NCBI GenBank assembly: GCA_902632545.1
Contig: CACPCX010000002.1
Span: 1-64,000, forward strand
Direction: 5' to 3'
Source: an uncultured Pelagibacteraceae bacterium
GTDB taxonomy: Bacteria > Pseudomonadota > Alphaproteobacteria > Pelagibacterales > Pelagibacteraceae
Length of the DNA: 64,000 nucleotides
The notes under the pieces are model-generated. The model worked only from the letters and a program-made list of their open reading frames with translations, made no database searches and was not told where the DNA came from. This document shows positions 55,723 to 63,257 of the stretch, one piece after another (within the stretch, counting starts at the first letter, position 1; each line of letters begins with the position of its first letter). The position numbers and the translations under genes were made by a program.

Positions 55723-55770
55723 AAAATTATAGTATCATTTAAATTTCAAACTTAAATTATTTAAAATTAT
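55723..55770. promoter_or_regulatory. Divergent promoter region between the two purine-catabolic operons
   Basis: Forty-eight bases separate the uraH and uraD start codons, so promoters for both operons must lie here or overlap. The sequence is nearly all A and T with an imperfect inverted repeat AATTT-CAAACTT-AAATT. No established operator motif is recognised, and no repressor gene is nearby. Confidence 0.5.
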
Positions 55771-56268
55771 ATGAGAACAATAGATAACATTAACGATCTT
55801 AACAAGTCTGATTTTTTGTCAATATTTGGTAATGTTTTTGAAAAGACTGAATCTGTGGCTTTAGAGGCTTTTGAGTCTAAACCATTTAAAAATTTTGAAG
55901 ATATTGTGCTTAAAATGTTAAATATTTATGAAAATTATGAAAAAAATAAAATTTTAGAAATTTTAAACGCACATCCAGAACTTGCAGTAGCAAAAAAAAT
56001 GACTTCAGAATCTATATCGGAACAAGCTTCAGCAAAATTGAACCAATGTTCTGACGATGAATATGAGGAATTTAAAAAGCTAAATTTAGAATATAAAAAA
56101 AAGTTTAATTTTCCTTTTATAATTGCGGTAAAAGGTAAAGATAAAAATGAAATTTTGAATAATTTTAGACAAAGAATACAAAGTGATGTAGAAAGTGAAT
56201 TCTTTGAAGCAAAAAAACAAGTAAAAAAAATTGCAACCTTTCGTTTAAATGAAATAAATAAAAAATGA
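55771..56268 (+). CDS. uraD: OHCU decarboxylase
   Basis: Converts 2-oxo-4-hydroxy-4-carboxy-5-ureidoimidazoline to S-allantoin. It is 165 residues, as usual. Key motifs are NAHPELAVAKK with the catalytic His, SEQASAKLNQCSDDEYEEFKKLNLEYKKKFNFPFIIAVKGKDKNEILNNFRQRI with conserved Glu and FPFIIAVKG, and ATFRLNEI at the C-terminus. First gene of the plus-strand uraD-alc-allA-puuE operon, each overlapping the next by four bases. Confidence 0.95.
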   Translation: MRTIDNINDLNKSDFLSIFGNVFEKTESVALEAFESKPFKNFEDIVLKMLNIYENYEKNKILEILNAHPELAVAKKMTSESISEQASAKLNQCSDDEYEEFKKLNLEYKKKFNFPFIIAVKGKDKNEILNNFRQRIQSDVESEFFEAKKQVKKIATFRLNEINKK

Positions 56269-57251
56269 AAAAATTTATAAGTGCGAAAATGATTAATTTA
56301 GCAGATCCTAGGATTGGATCTAAAATTATATACAAGACTGATGATTTTTTTGCAGCTGCTCATAGAATATTAAAAATTGATCCTCCAGTTTTTAAAGATG
56401 GATTATTCGACAAACATGGAAAATGGATGGATGGATGGGAAACTAGAAGAAGAAGATTAAAAGGTTTCGATTATTTAATTTTAAAACTAGGAAAGCCTGG
56501 AAAGATATTTGATATAGATATTGATACAACTCACTTCAATGGAAACCAACCTACCCATGCTTCTGTAGAGGGTTGTTTCAGTAAGAATAAACCAAGCAAA
56601 AAAACAAAATGGCTTCAATTACTTGGAAAAAAAAGACTTGGGGCAAACAAAAACCATAGTTTTAAATCACAAAATAAATCAGTTTTTAATTATATAAAAT
56701 TGAACATTTTTCCAGATGGTGGAGTTGCAAGACTTAGACTTTATGGAAAAATTGAAATGGAAAAAAACATTTTGAAAAATAAAAATATTAACCTAACATC
56801 TGTCTTAACTGGTGCTTCAATTGTTGGTTGTAATAATGAACACTTTGGCAGAGCTGAAAATGTTATAGCTCCTGGTAAAGGAAAAAATATGGGAGATGGT
56901 TGGGAAACACGAAGAAGTAGAGGTAAAAACTTTGATTGGCTCATAATCAAATTTGGAAAACCAGGCTTAATTAAAAGATTGGAGATAGACACTCATCATT
57001 TTAAAGGGAATTACCCCGATACTTGCTCAATTCAAACTGCAAATATTTCAAAAGATCTATCTAATAAATCAATTGTCAATAATTCAAAGAATTGGAAAAT
57101 TATTGTAAATAAATCCAAACTATCTGCTCATAAAAAACATATTTTTAAAAAGTTCTTAATTAAAAGAAATAAGGAAAATTATCTTAGAATAAATATCTTT
57201 CCAGATGGAGGAATTTCAAGAATAAGAGCATTCGGAAATTTTGTAAAATGA
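56265..57251 (+). CDS. alc: Allantoicase
   Basis: Hydrolyses allantoate to ureidoglycolate and urea. The 328 residues hold two copies of the allantoicase domain (about 20-165 and 185-325). Each carries DGWETRR(R/S)R, F(D)(Y/W)LI(L/I)KxGKPG and ID(T/T)xHF(N/K)GN, a clear internal duplication. The N-terminal NLADPRIGSKIIYKTDDFFAAAHRILK also matches. Overlaps uraD and allA by four bases each. Confidence 0.95.
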   Translation: MKKFISAKMINLADPRIGSKIIYKTDDFFAAAHRILKIDPPVFKDGLFDKHGKWMDGWETRRRRLKGFDYLILKLGKPGKIFDIDIDTTHFNGNQPTHASVEGCFSKNKPSKKTKWLQLLGKKRLGANKNHSFKSQNKSVFNYIKLNIFPDGGVARLRLYGKIEMEKNILKNKNINLTSVLTGASIVGCNNEHFGRAENVIAPGKGKNMGDGWETRRSRGKNFDWLIIKFGKPGLIKRLEIDTHHFKGNYPDTCSIQTANISKDLSNKSIVNNSKNWKIIVNKSKLSAHKKHIFKKFLIKRNKENYLRINIFPDGGISRIRAFGNFVK

Positions 57252-57739
57252 ACGTAATAAAAGCAAAAAAAATAACTAAAAAAAATTTTTCTAAATTCGG
57301 TCAATTAATAGATACTTCTAAAAAAAATCCTATAAATATTAATGATGGGTATGCAAAACGATTTGATAATTTAATAAATATAAATACCTCTAAAAAAAAG
57401 GGAAAAGCAATCGTTAGTATTTTTAAAGCAAAAAAAAGAAAGTTTCCAATGAAGATTAATATGATGGAAAAACACCCTCTAGGAAGCCAAGCCTTTATAC
57501 CAATGGAGGATACTAAATTTTTAGTATTTGTAGCGCCAAGAGGAAATAAACCAGATATAAATAAAATCAAATCCTTTGTTGTCCCTAAACAAACTGGAGT
57601 TAATTACAATGCTGGTATTTGGCACTTTCCGCTTATTTCTATGAAAAATATGAATTTTCTTATTGTTGATAGAAAAGGAAAAGGAAACAATCTTGTTATT
57701 TATAAATTTAAAAAAGATAAAATTATTTTAAAAAAATGA
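57248..57739 (+). CDS. allA: Ureidoglycolate lyase
   Basis: Cupin-like enzyme of 163 residues that splits ureidoglycolate into glyoxylate and urea. It starts MNVIKAKKITKKNFSKFGQLID and has MMEKHPLGSQAFIPMEDTKFLVFVAPRGNKPD, the AllA core. GVNYNAGIWHFPLISMKNMNFLIVDRKG closes the cupin with the conserved His. Overlaps alc and puuE by four bases each. Confidence 0.93.
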   Translation: MNVIKAKKITKKNFSKFGQLIDTSKKNPININDGYAKRFDNLININTSKKKGKAIVSIFKAKKRKFPMKINMMEKHPLGSQAFIPMEDTKFLVFVAPRGNKPDINKIKSFVVPKQTGVNYNAGIWHFPLISMKNMNFLIVDRKGKGNNLVIYKFKKDKIILKK

Positions 57740-58635
57740 AAAAAAAATATCCAAGAGATTTAGTGGGATATGGCTCCAAAAAAGTTAATGTAAGGTGGCC
57801 TGGTAATGCTAAGTTAGCTTTGCAATTTGTGCTAAATTATGAGGAAGGGGCAGAGAATTGTACTCTTCATGGTGACAAAACTTCAGAAGTATTTTTATCA
57901 GAAATTATAGGAGCAAAACCAATTAAAGGGCGACACTTAAATATGGAATCGATTTATGAATATGGATCACGAAGAGGGTTTTGGAGAATTCATGATCTAT
58001 TTAATAAAAAAAAAATTCCACTAACTATTTTTGGAGTTGGTATGGCATTAGAAAGAAATAAAGAAGTTTGTTCAGCTATAAAAAAAGCAAATTATGAAGT
58101 TGCTAGTCATGGGTGGAGATGGATTGATTATCAAAATGTACCAAAGAAAAAAGAAAAGAATGATATGAAACTTGCAGTAAAATCTATAAAAAAGATTTTT
58201 GGTACCCAACCTGCTGGTTGGTACACTGGTAGGTGTAGTACAAATACTCTGGATTTAGTAATTGATAATGGTAATTTTTTATACTGTAGCGATACATACA
58301 GTGATGATCTCCCTTATTGGTTAAAAAAAGGTAATAAAAAACAACTCATGATTCCTTATACACTTGATAACAATGATATGAGATTTGCAACCAATCAAGG
58401 ATTTAATTCAGGTGAACAATTTTATAATTATTTAAAAGATAGTTTCGATGCTCTTTATGAGGAAGGAAAAACTTCGCCAAAGATGATGTCAGTTGGCTTG
58501 CATTGTAGATTAATTGGAAGGCCCGGTAGAATACAGTCCCTTAAAAAATTTATAAATTATATCATAAAATTTAAGGATATTTGGATTTGCAAAAGAGAAG
58601 ATATAGCTAAACATTGGATAAAAAATTATAGTTAA
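57736..58635 (+). CDS. puuE: Allantoinase, polysaccharide-deacetylase type (PuuE)
   Basis: A 299-residue member of the NodB/CE4 fold that acts as allantoinase instead of the metal-dependent dihydroorotase type. PRDLVGYGSKKVNVRWPGNAKLALQFVLNYEEGAENCTLHGD and GSRRGFWRIHDLFNKKKIPLTIFGVGMALERN match PuuE. ASHGWRWIDYQNV holds the conserved His, and GWYTGRCSTNTLDLV and CSDTYSDDLPYW follow. It opens the ring of allantoin, the substrate supplied by uraD. Confidence 0.93.
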   Translation: MKKKYPRDLVGYGSKKVNVRWPGNAKLALQFVLNYEEGAENCTLHGDKTSEVFLSEIIGAKPIKGRHLNMESIYEYGSRRGFWRIHDLFNKKKIPLTIFGVGMALERNKEVCSAIKKANYEVASHGWRWIDYQNVPKKKEKNDMKLAVKSIKKIFGTQPAGWYTGRCSTNTLDLVIDNGNFLYCSDTYSDDLPYWLKKGNKKQLMIPYTLDNNDMRFATNQGFNSGEQFYNYLKDSFDALYEEGKTSPKMMSVGLHCRLIGRPGRIQSLKKFINYIIKFKDIWICKREDIAKHWIKNYS

Positions 58636-58639
58636 TTTA

Positions 58640-58960
58640 TTATTGTTCCGCTGCTATAGAAGTATAGTGAGCAACAGCTTCTATTTCGTCATTAGTTAGT
58701 ATGCCCTCCATTGCTGGCATTACCCCTATGCCATTTCTTACAGCCATTATAATTCTTTGTATATCGGGTCTGATTTCATTTAAATTTGGACCGACCATCG
58801 CGTTAGATCCAGCATCAGAGAGAGTATGACACGCAACACAATTTCCTGTACCCAAAAAAACTTCTTTTCCTATATTAAATAATTCATCTGCATTAACTTG
58901 ATTAATTGATGCAAATATTAAAAATAATGTACAAAATAAATTTAAAAATAATTTTTTCAT
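58640..58960 (-). CDS. Soluble/periplasmic c-type cytochrome, class I
   Basis: A 106-residue cytochrome c with a signal peptide (MKKLFLNLFCTLFLIFASINQVNA). Heme binding is CVACH, and the distal Met ligand is in GIGVMPAMEGILTNDEIEAVAHY. GPNLNEIRPDIQRIIMAVRNG is the usual middle helix. It lies between puuE and xdhC, on the minus strand. Full-length PuuD proteins carry such a domain fused at the C-terminus, so this may be the detached electron acceptor for the puuD membrane domain. It could equally serve another respiratory reaction. Confidence 0.9.
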   Translation of the reverse strand: MKKLFLNLFCTLFLIFASINQVNADELFNIGKEVFLGTGNCVACHTLSDAGSNAMVGPNLNEIRPDIQRIIMAVRNGIGVMPAMEGILTNDEIEAVAHYTSIAAEQ

Positions 58961-59005
58961 TACAAATTTGGTATCATAAATTAAAAAATTAAAAAGAAGA
59001 ATTAA

Positions 59006-59335
59006 ATGGAAAATTTACACGAATTAGAAATTACAGAGAAAGCGATTTCTTGGATAAAATTTAATAAAAAAGTAGTTCTGGCAACAGTTATAAGTACTTG
59101 GGGATCATCCCCGTTCAGAACAGGAACAAAAATGATAATTAATGAGGAAGGCGATTTTTTAGGCTCGGTATCTGGGGGGTGTGTTGAGGCTAATGTAATT
59201 GAAGAAAGTATTGAATTATTGAAAAATAATTACCAATTCAAAAAACTAGAATTTAATGTTTCGGACGAAAATGCTTGGAACTTGGGTCTTGCATGCGGAG
59301 GAAACATATCAGTATACATTGAGAAAATTAATTAA
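59006..59335 (+). CDS. XdhC N-terminal domain protein
   Basis: A 109-residue protein covering only the N-terminal XdhC_CoxI domain of XdhC, which inserts molybdenum cofactor into xanthine dehydrogenase. VLATVISTWGSSPFRTGTKMIINEEGDFLGSVSGGCVEANVIEE is the domain core, and LGLACGGNISVYIEKI its end, with the cysteines conserved. Its stop overlaps the next ORF's ATG by one base, and the next ORF supplies the C-terminal domain. Confidence 0.9.
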   Translation: MENLHELEITEKAISWIKFNKKVVLATVISTWGSSPFRTGTKMIINEEGDFLGSVSGGCVEANVIEESIELLKNNYQFKKLEFNVSDENAWNLGLACGGNISVYIEKIN

Positions 59336-60021
59336 TGAAAATAGAAATACTTCAAGAAATTGTCAAAAAAAAATCCTCAAAAAAACGATTTGCAGTTTTA
59401 AAAAATTTAACGAATGGTAAAAGTGAATTATTTGAAGTTGGTAGTCCACTAAGTGATGAATTAAATGTTCACAAAAAAGATATAGAAAATTATTATAATC
59501 TTCAAAAAAACGGTATAATAAATGAAACTAATATATTTATTGAAAATTATACAAAACCTATTGAAGTTATTATAGTAGGTGCAGTTCATATTGCTCAATA
59601 TTTAATTGATTTCTCAAAAAATCTTAATTTAATGATTACCATTATTGATCCCAGAGAATATTTTACAAAGAAACAAACATTTAAAAATGTTAAGATTATA
59701 AATGAATGGCCTGAAAAAATTCTAGAACAATTACAATCTAATAATAATAGTGCATTAATTACCCTAACCCATGATCCAAAAATAGATGATCCGGCATTAC
59801 AATTTGCGTTAAAAAATAAATTTTTTTATATTGGAGCACTAGGAAGTAAAAAAACTCATGAAAAAAGATGTCAAAGACTAAAAGATTCTGGTCACACCAA
59901 AGAACAAATTGATTCTATTCATGGACCAATAGGATTAAAACTTGGTGGAAAATCTGCTACAGAAATAGCTTTATCAATAATTGCTCAGTTAGTTTTAGAA
60001 ATTAATAAATTGAAAATTTAA
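59335..60021 (+). CDS. XdhC C-terminal (Rossmann) domain protein
   Basis: A 228-residue protein with the XdhC C-terminal Rossmann domain: PIEVIIVGAVHIAQYLIDFSKNLNLMITIIDPREYF (GxxH variant), ALITLTHDPKIDDPALQFAL, FYIGALGSKKTHEKRCQRL and IHGPIGLKLGGKSATEIALSIIAQLVLE. Together with the preceding small ORF it equals one XdhC in two chains. XdhC is normally one protein near 300 residues, so this is a split. The two are coupled by an overlapping stop and start. Confidence 0.9.
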   Translation: MKIEILQEIVKKKSSKKRFAVLKNLTNGKSELFEVGSPLSDELNVHKKDIENYYNLQKNGIINETNIFIENYTKPIEVIIVGAVHIAQYLIDFSKNLNLMITIIDPREYFTKKQTFKNVKIINEWPEKILEQLQSNNNSALITLTHDPKIDDPALQFALKNKFFYIGALGSKKTHEKRCQRLKDSGHTKEQIDSIHGPIGLKLGGKSATEIALSIIAQLVLEINKLKI

Positions 60022-60073
60022 CTTTTTTTAATTTGGTAATAAGTTATTTTTCATAGAAAATTTAAAAAAAAAT

Positions 60074-60964
60074 ATGAAAATATTTGATTGTTTTATGTAT
60101 TTTGATGAAGAGATTATTTTAGATCTTAGATTAAATATTCTTAATCCATACATCGATTATTTTATCATAGTTGAGAGTTCATATACTCATAAAGGAGACA
60201 AAAGAAATTTAAAATTTGATATAAATAAATTTGATAAGTTTAAAGAAAAAATTATTTATCTAACTTATGATGAAATACCAGGCGAAATCGAAGAAGTATT
60301 TGAAAACGACAGTGAGGATGAAAAATCAAGAAAATTTATATTAAATGCTGCTCACAGAGAAAATGGGCAAAGAAACTATATTTCTAAAGGTTTAAAAAAT
60401 GCTAAAGATGAAGATTTGATTTTAATATCAGATGTTGATGAAATTCCTAATTTACAAAGTTTAAACTTTAAAGAAATTAAGAGTGAAATCATCCTATTCA
60501 AACAAGATATGTTTTATTATAAGTTAAATTTAAAAATGCCAGACATGGTATGGTCTGGTACTAAAGGATGCAAAAAAAAGAATTTTAAAAACCCACAGTG
60601 GCTAAGAAATATTAAAGATAAAAAATATCCTATTTACAGATTAGATACCCTTTTTTCAGAAAAAAAATATATCAATTTAAAATTTATAGATAACGGTGGC
60701 TGGCATTTTTCTAATATAAAAACACCAGAAGAAATTGAGCATAAACTAAAATCATATCTTCATCATAGAGAGTTTGATGTTAATCCAATATCACTAGATG
60801 AAATAAAAAATATAATAAAAAATAAACAAGCAATTTATGATTTAAAAGTTGACAAAAAAGTGAACAAAATAGGAAATGGAAGTGACTTAGAAGAGTATCC
60901 GTTATCAAAATTACCTCCTTACTTGCAAAAGAATAAAGAAAAATATAATTTGTGGTTAGATTGA
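60074..60964 (+). CDS. Glycosyltransferase family 17-like protein
   Basis: A 296-residue protein resembling the GT17 (beta-1,4-N-acetylglucosaminyltransferase III) family. It starts MKIFDCFMYFDEEIILDLRLNILNPYIDYFIIVESSYTHKG, with LILISDVDEIPNLQSLNF (a DVDE motif), then FKQDMFYYKLNLKMPDMVWSG and NGGWHFSNIKTPEEIEHKLKSY. All are typical. Bacterial GT17 proteins are largely uncharacterised. It follows xdhC by 52 bases and has no obvious link to purine use. Confidence 0.85.
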   Translation: MKIFDCFMYFDEEIILDLRLNILNPYIDYFIIVESSYTHKGDKRNLKFDINKFDKFKEKIIYLTYDEIPGEIEEVFENDSEDEKSRKFILNAAHRENGQRNYISKGLKNAKDEDLILISDVDEIPNLQSLNFKEIKSEIILFKQDMFYYKLNLKMPDMVWSGTKGCKKKNFKNPQWLRNIKDKKYPIYRLDTLFSEKKYINLKFIDNGGWHFSNIKTPEEIEHKLKSYLHHREFDVNPISLDEIKNIIKNKQAIYDLKVDKKVNKIGNGSDLEEYPLSKLPPYLQKNKEKYNLWLD

Positions 60965-60965
60965 A

Positions 60966-61256
60966 ATGAAAAAAGCTTATTGGATTGCGAATTATACTGA
61001 AATAAAAGACGACGAACGACTTAAAAAATATGCCGTTAAAGCTAAAGAAGCGGTTGAAAAATATTCTGGTAAAATAATAGCAAGAAGTGCAAATAATGTA
61101 ACTTTAGAAGGCAGAGAAATGATAAGAGTAGCTCTTGCAGAATTTCCAAATATTGAAACAGCAAAAAATTGTTACAATTCTAAAGAGTATGTTGAGGCTA
61201 GAAAACATTTAGAAAATAATGCTACTAGAGAACACATAATTTTTGAGGGAATGTAG
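60966..61256 (+). CDS. DUF1330 family protein
   Basis: A 96-residue protein with the DUF1330 ferredoxin-like fold: KKAYWIANYTEIKDDERLKKYAVKAKEAVEKYSGKIIARS at the start, GREMIRVALAEFPNIETAKNCYNSKEYVEARKHLENNATREHIIFEGM at the end (the AxxFPxxExAxxxYxSxEY pattern). Often a small enzyme or a stress-linked protein of unknown function. It starts one base after the GT17 stop. Confidence 0.88.
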   Translation: MKKAYWIANYTEIKDDERLKKYAVKAKEAVEKYSGKIIARSANNVTLEGREMIRVALAEFPNIETAKNCYNSKEYVEARKHLENNATREHIIFEGM

Positions 61257-61268
61257 GCTAATGAAGAA

Positions 61269-61904
61269 TTAATATTGAATAGGTTCGGGATCTATACTTC
61301 TCCATAAATACCAAGTTGCAACAGAGCAGTAAGGGGAAAACTTTTTGTTTAAATATTTCACATAACTTTCTGGTGGTAGATAATTTTTATTAAAATTTTT
61401 TGAAATAGCTCTTAACAAACCAATATCTTGGATTGGCCAAATATTAGGACGATTATAAGTAAATAATAAAATCATTTCTGCTGACCATCTTCCAATTTGT
61501 CTTAATTGAGACAGATAAATTATGGCATCTTCATCAGACATTTTTGAAATAAGTCTTGGGTTAAACTCTTTACTTAATATTTTTTGGGCTAAACTTTTTA
61601 TTCCTTTCACTTTCTGTCTACTTAGGCCACAACTTTTGAGCTGAATAGTAGATAACTTGCTTACTGTTTTTGCGTTAATTTTATTTTTGCATTTTTTCTT
61701 AAATTTTAAAAAAACTGAATTAGCAGCAGCTACACTAATTTGTTGACCAATTATACTTTTACAAAGAGAGAAAAAAACATCTTTTCTAGTCGTCAAAATA
61801 GTTTCTGAAGGTGACTTATACTTTTTTATTAATGAAGACATAATTTTGTCCTTTTTAGACAAATATTTTTTTGCTTTATTCCAATATAATGGAGTTTTAC
61901 TCAT
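61269..61904 (-). CDS. alkA: HhH-GPD DNA-3-methyladenine glycosylase (AlkA-type)
   Basis: Removes alkylated bases from DNA in base-excision repair. The 211-residue protein has the helix-hairpin-helix: LRQIGRWSAEMILLFTYNRPNIWPIQDIGLLRAI, with the catalytic Asp in PIQDIGL. LCKSIIGQQISVAAANSVFLKFK and the GLSRQKVKGIKSLA segment support AlkA. It has no iron-sulfur cluster loop, unlike MutY/Nth. It overlaps the EamA gene stop by 8 bases. Length is short relative to E. coli AlkA, as usual for alphaproteobacterial short forms. Confidence 0.88.
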   Translation of the reverse strand: MSKTPLYWNKAKKYLSKKDKIMSSLIKKYKSPSETILTTRKDVFFSLCKSIIGQQISVAAANSVFLKFKKKCKNKINAKTVSKLSTIQLKSCGLSRQKVKGIKSLAQKILSKEFNPRLISKMSDEDAIIYLSQLRQIGRWSAEMILLFTYNRPNIWPIQDIGLLRAISKNFNKNYLPPESYVKYLNKKFSPYCSVATWYLWRSIDPEPIQY

Positions 61905-62778
61905 GACGTGGAACAGATAGATTTTTTTTCAAATACATCTCTCTTCTAAATATAATAATAGATGAAAAAATAACTAATAATGCACCTAATAAAGTTTTAG
62001 AAGTTGGTATCTCATTCCAAATAAAATATCCAAATATTATCGCAAAAACTAGTGCGAGATATTTTAAGGGAGAAACCAAACTCACTTCTGAATATTTATA
62101 AGATTGTGATAACCATAAATTAGCAAGACCACCTAATATACCAACCATAGATAACAAAAATAAATCAATTAAACTTGGCATCATCCATCCTTGATAAAAA
62201 GAAAGAAAACTTAGAAGCATTATTGAGAATGAAAAGAAAAAACTTATTAACCAAGCGGGCTCAGTTGAGGATAATTTTCTTATAGCAATAGCAACATAAG
62301 ATAAACCTAAGCAAAAAATTATTGGATAGATATAATATATATTTAATGAATTAAAACCTGTTTCGGTTATGAAAATTATTCCAACAAATCCAACTAAAAC
62401 AGCTAACCATCTGTAAACTCCAACTTTTTCTTTTAATAAAAAAATTGAAAATATCGTAATAAATATTGGTGCAGCAAAAGAAATACTTACAACAGTTGCC
62501 AAAGGTAAATTTCTTAATGCTATGAATATAGAAACTAAAGCAATTAATCCTGCAAAACATCTTTTAAAATGAAGAAAGGGTCTGGTTGTTTTATAAAAAT
62601 CTAAATATCTGCCTTTAGGAATAAGAAATAAAATAGGAATTATTCCACAAAATCCTCTAAAAAATAACACTTGTCCAACAGGATAATCATCAGACCATTT
62701 AACAATTACATCCATAAGTGAAAATGCACATACCGATATGAACATGTAAAAAAAGCCTAATTGATTTTTTGATAGCAT
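61897..62778 (-). CDS. EamA/DMT family transporter
   Basis: A 293-residue inner-membrane transporter with ten hydrophobic helices in two halves, the EamA (DMT) layout. MLSKNQLGFFYMFISVCAFSLMDVIVKWSDDYPVGQVLFFRGFCG and LPLATVVSISFAAPIFITIFSIFLLKEKVGVYRWLAVLVGFVGI are typical of the first half. QSYKYSEVSLVSPLKYLALVFAIIFGYFIWNEIPTSKTLLGALLV repeats the pattern. Substrate unknown. It diverges from msrA with 34 bases between. Confidence 0.92.
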   Translation of the reverse strand: MLSKNQLGFFYMFISVCAFSLMDVIVKWSDDYPVGQVLFFRGFCGIIPILFLIPKGRYLDFYKTTRPFLHFKRCFAGLIALVSIFIALRNLPLATVVSISFAAPIFITIFSIFLLKEKVGVYRWLAVLVGFVGIIFITETGFNSLNIYYIYPIIFCLGLSYVAIAIRKLSSTEPAWLISFFFSFSIMLLSFLSFYQGWMMPSLIDLFLLSMVGILGGLANLWLSQSYKYSEVSLVSPLKYLALVFAIIFGYFIWNEIPTSKTLLGALLVIFSSIIIFRREMYLKKNLSVPRHE

Positions 62779-62812
62779 ATGATTAACTTTAGATTAATTA
62801 AGTTAATTATCA

Positions 62813-63256
62813 ATGGAAATAGCAATTTTAGGTTTAGGATGTTTTTGGGGACCAGAAATTAAGTTTAGCAAACTTGATGGAGTTATAAAAACAGAAGTAG
62901 GTTATTGTGGAGGTCACAATGCTGAAACAAATTACAAAGAAGTATGCACAGGTACAACAAATCATGCAGAAGTAGTGAAATTAGATTTTGATCCTAAGGT
63001 AATATCTTACGAGAAAATTCTTGAATATTTTTTTGAAATTCACGATCCAACAACCTTAAATTCTCAAGGACCAGATTTTGGAACCCAATATAGAAGTGAA
63101 ATATTTTATTTAAATGATCAGCAGAAAATTATTGCTGAGAAAATGATAGAAAAAGAAAACCTCAAATTATCAGGAAAAGTTGTAACAAAAATTTCTTTAG
63201 TCAAAAATTATTGCCCAGCTGAAGAGTATCATCAAAGATATTTGGAAAAAAGATAA
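62813..63256 (+). CDS. msrA: Peptide methionine sulfoxide reductase MsrA
   Basis: Reduces methionine-S-sulfoxide in proteins. The 147-residue protein begins AILGLGCFWGPEIKFSKLDGVIKTEVGYCGG, with the catalytic GCFWG. YKEVCTGTTNHAEVVKLDFDP and FFEIHDPTTLNSQGPDFGTQYRSEIFY are family marks, and AEEYHQRYLEKR the end. A Cys sits in NYCPAEEYHQ in place of the more usual aromatic residue; it could serve as a resolving Cys, but this is not shown. The sulfurtransferase gene follows after 1 base. Confidence 0.96.
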   Translation: MEIAILGLGCFWGPEIKFSKLDGVIKTEVGYCGGHNAETNYKEVCTGTTNHAEVVKLDFDPKVISYEKILEYFFEIHDPTTLNSQGPDFGTQYRSEIFYLNDQQKIIAEKMIEKENLKLSGKVVTKISLVKNYCPAEEYHQRYLEKR

Positions 63257-63257
63257 A

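Noticed and set aside
59290-59345. Frameshift explanation for the two XdhC ORFs
   Set aside because: The first ORF ends after a complete domain and the second starts with its own ATG at a typical one-base overlap. A split is better supported, although a sequencing error cannot be excluded.
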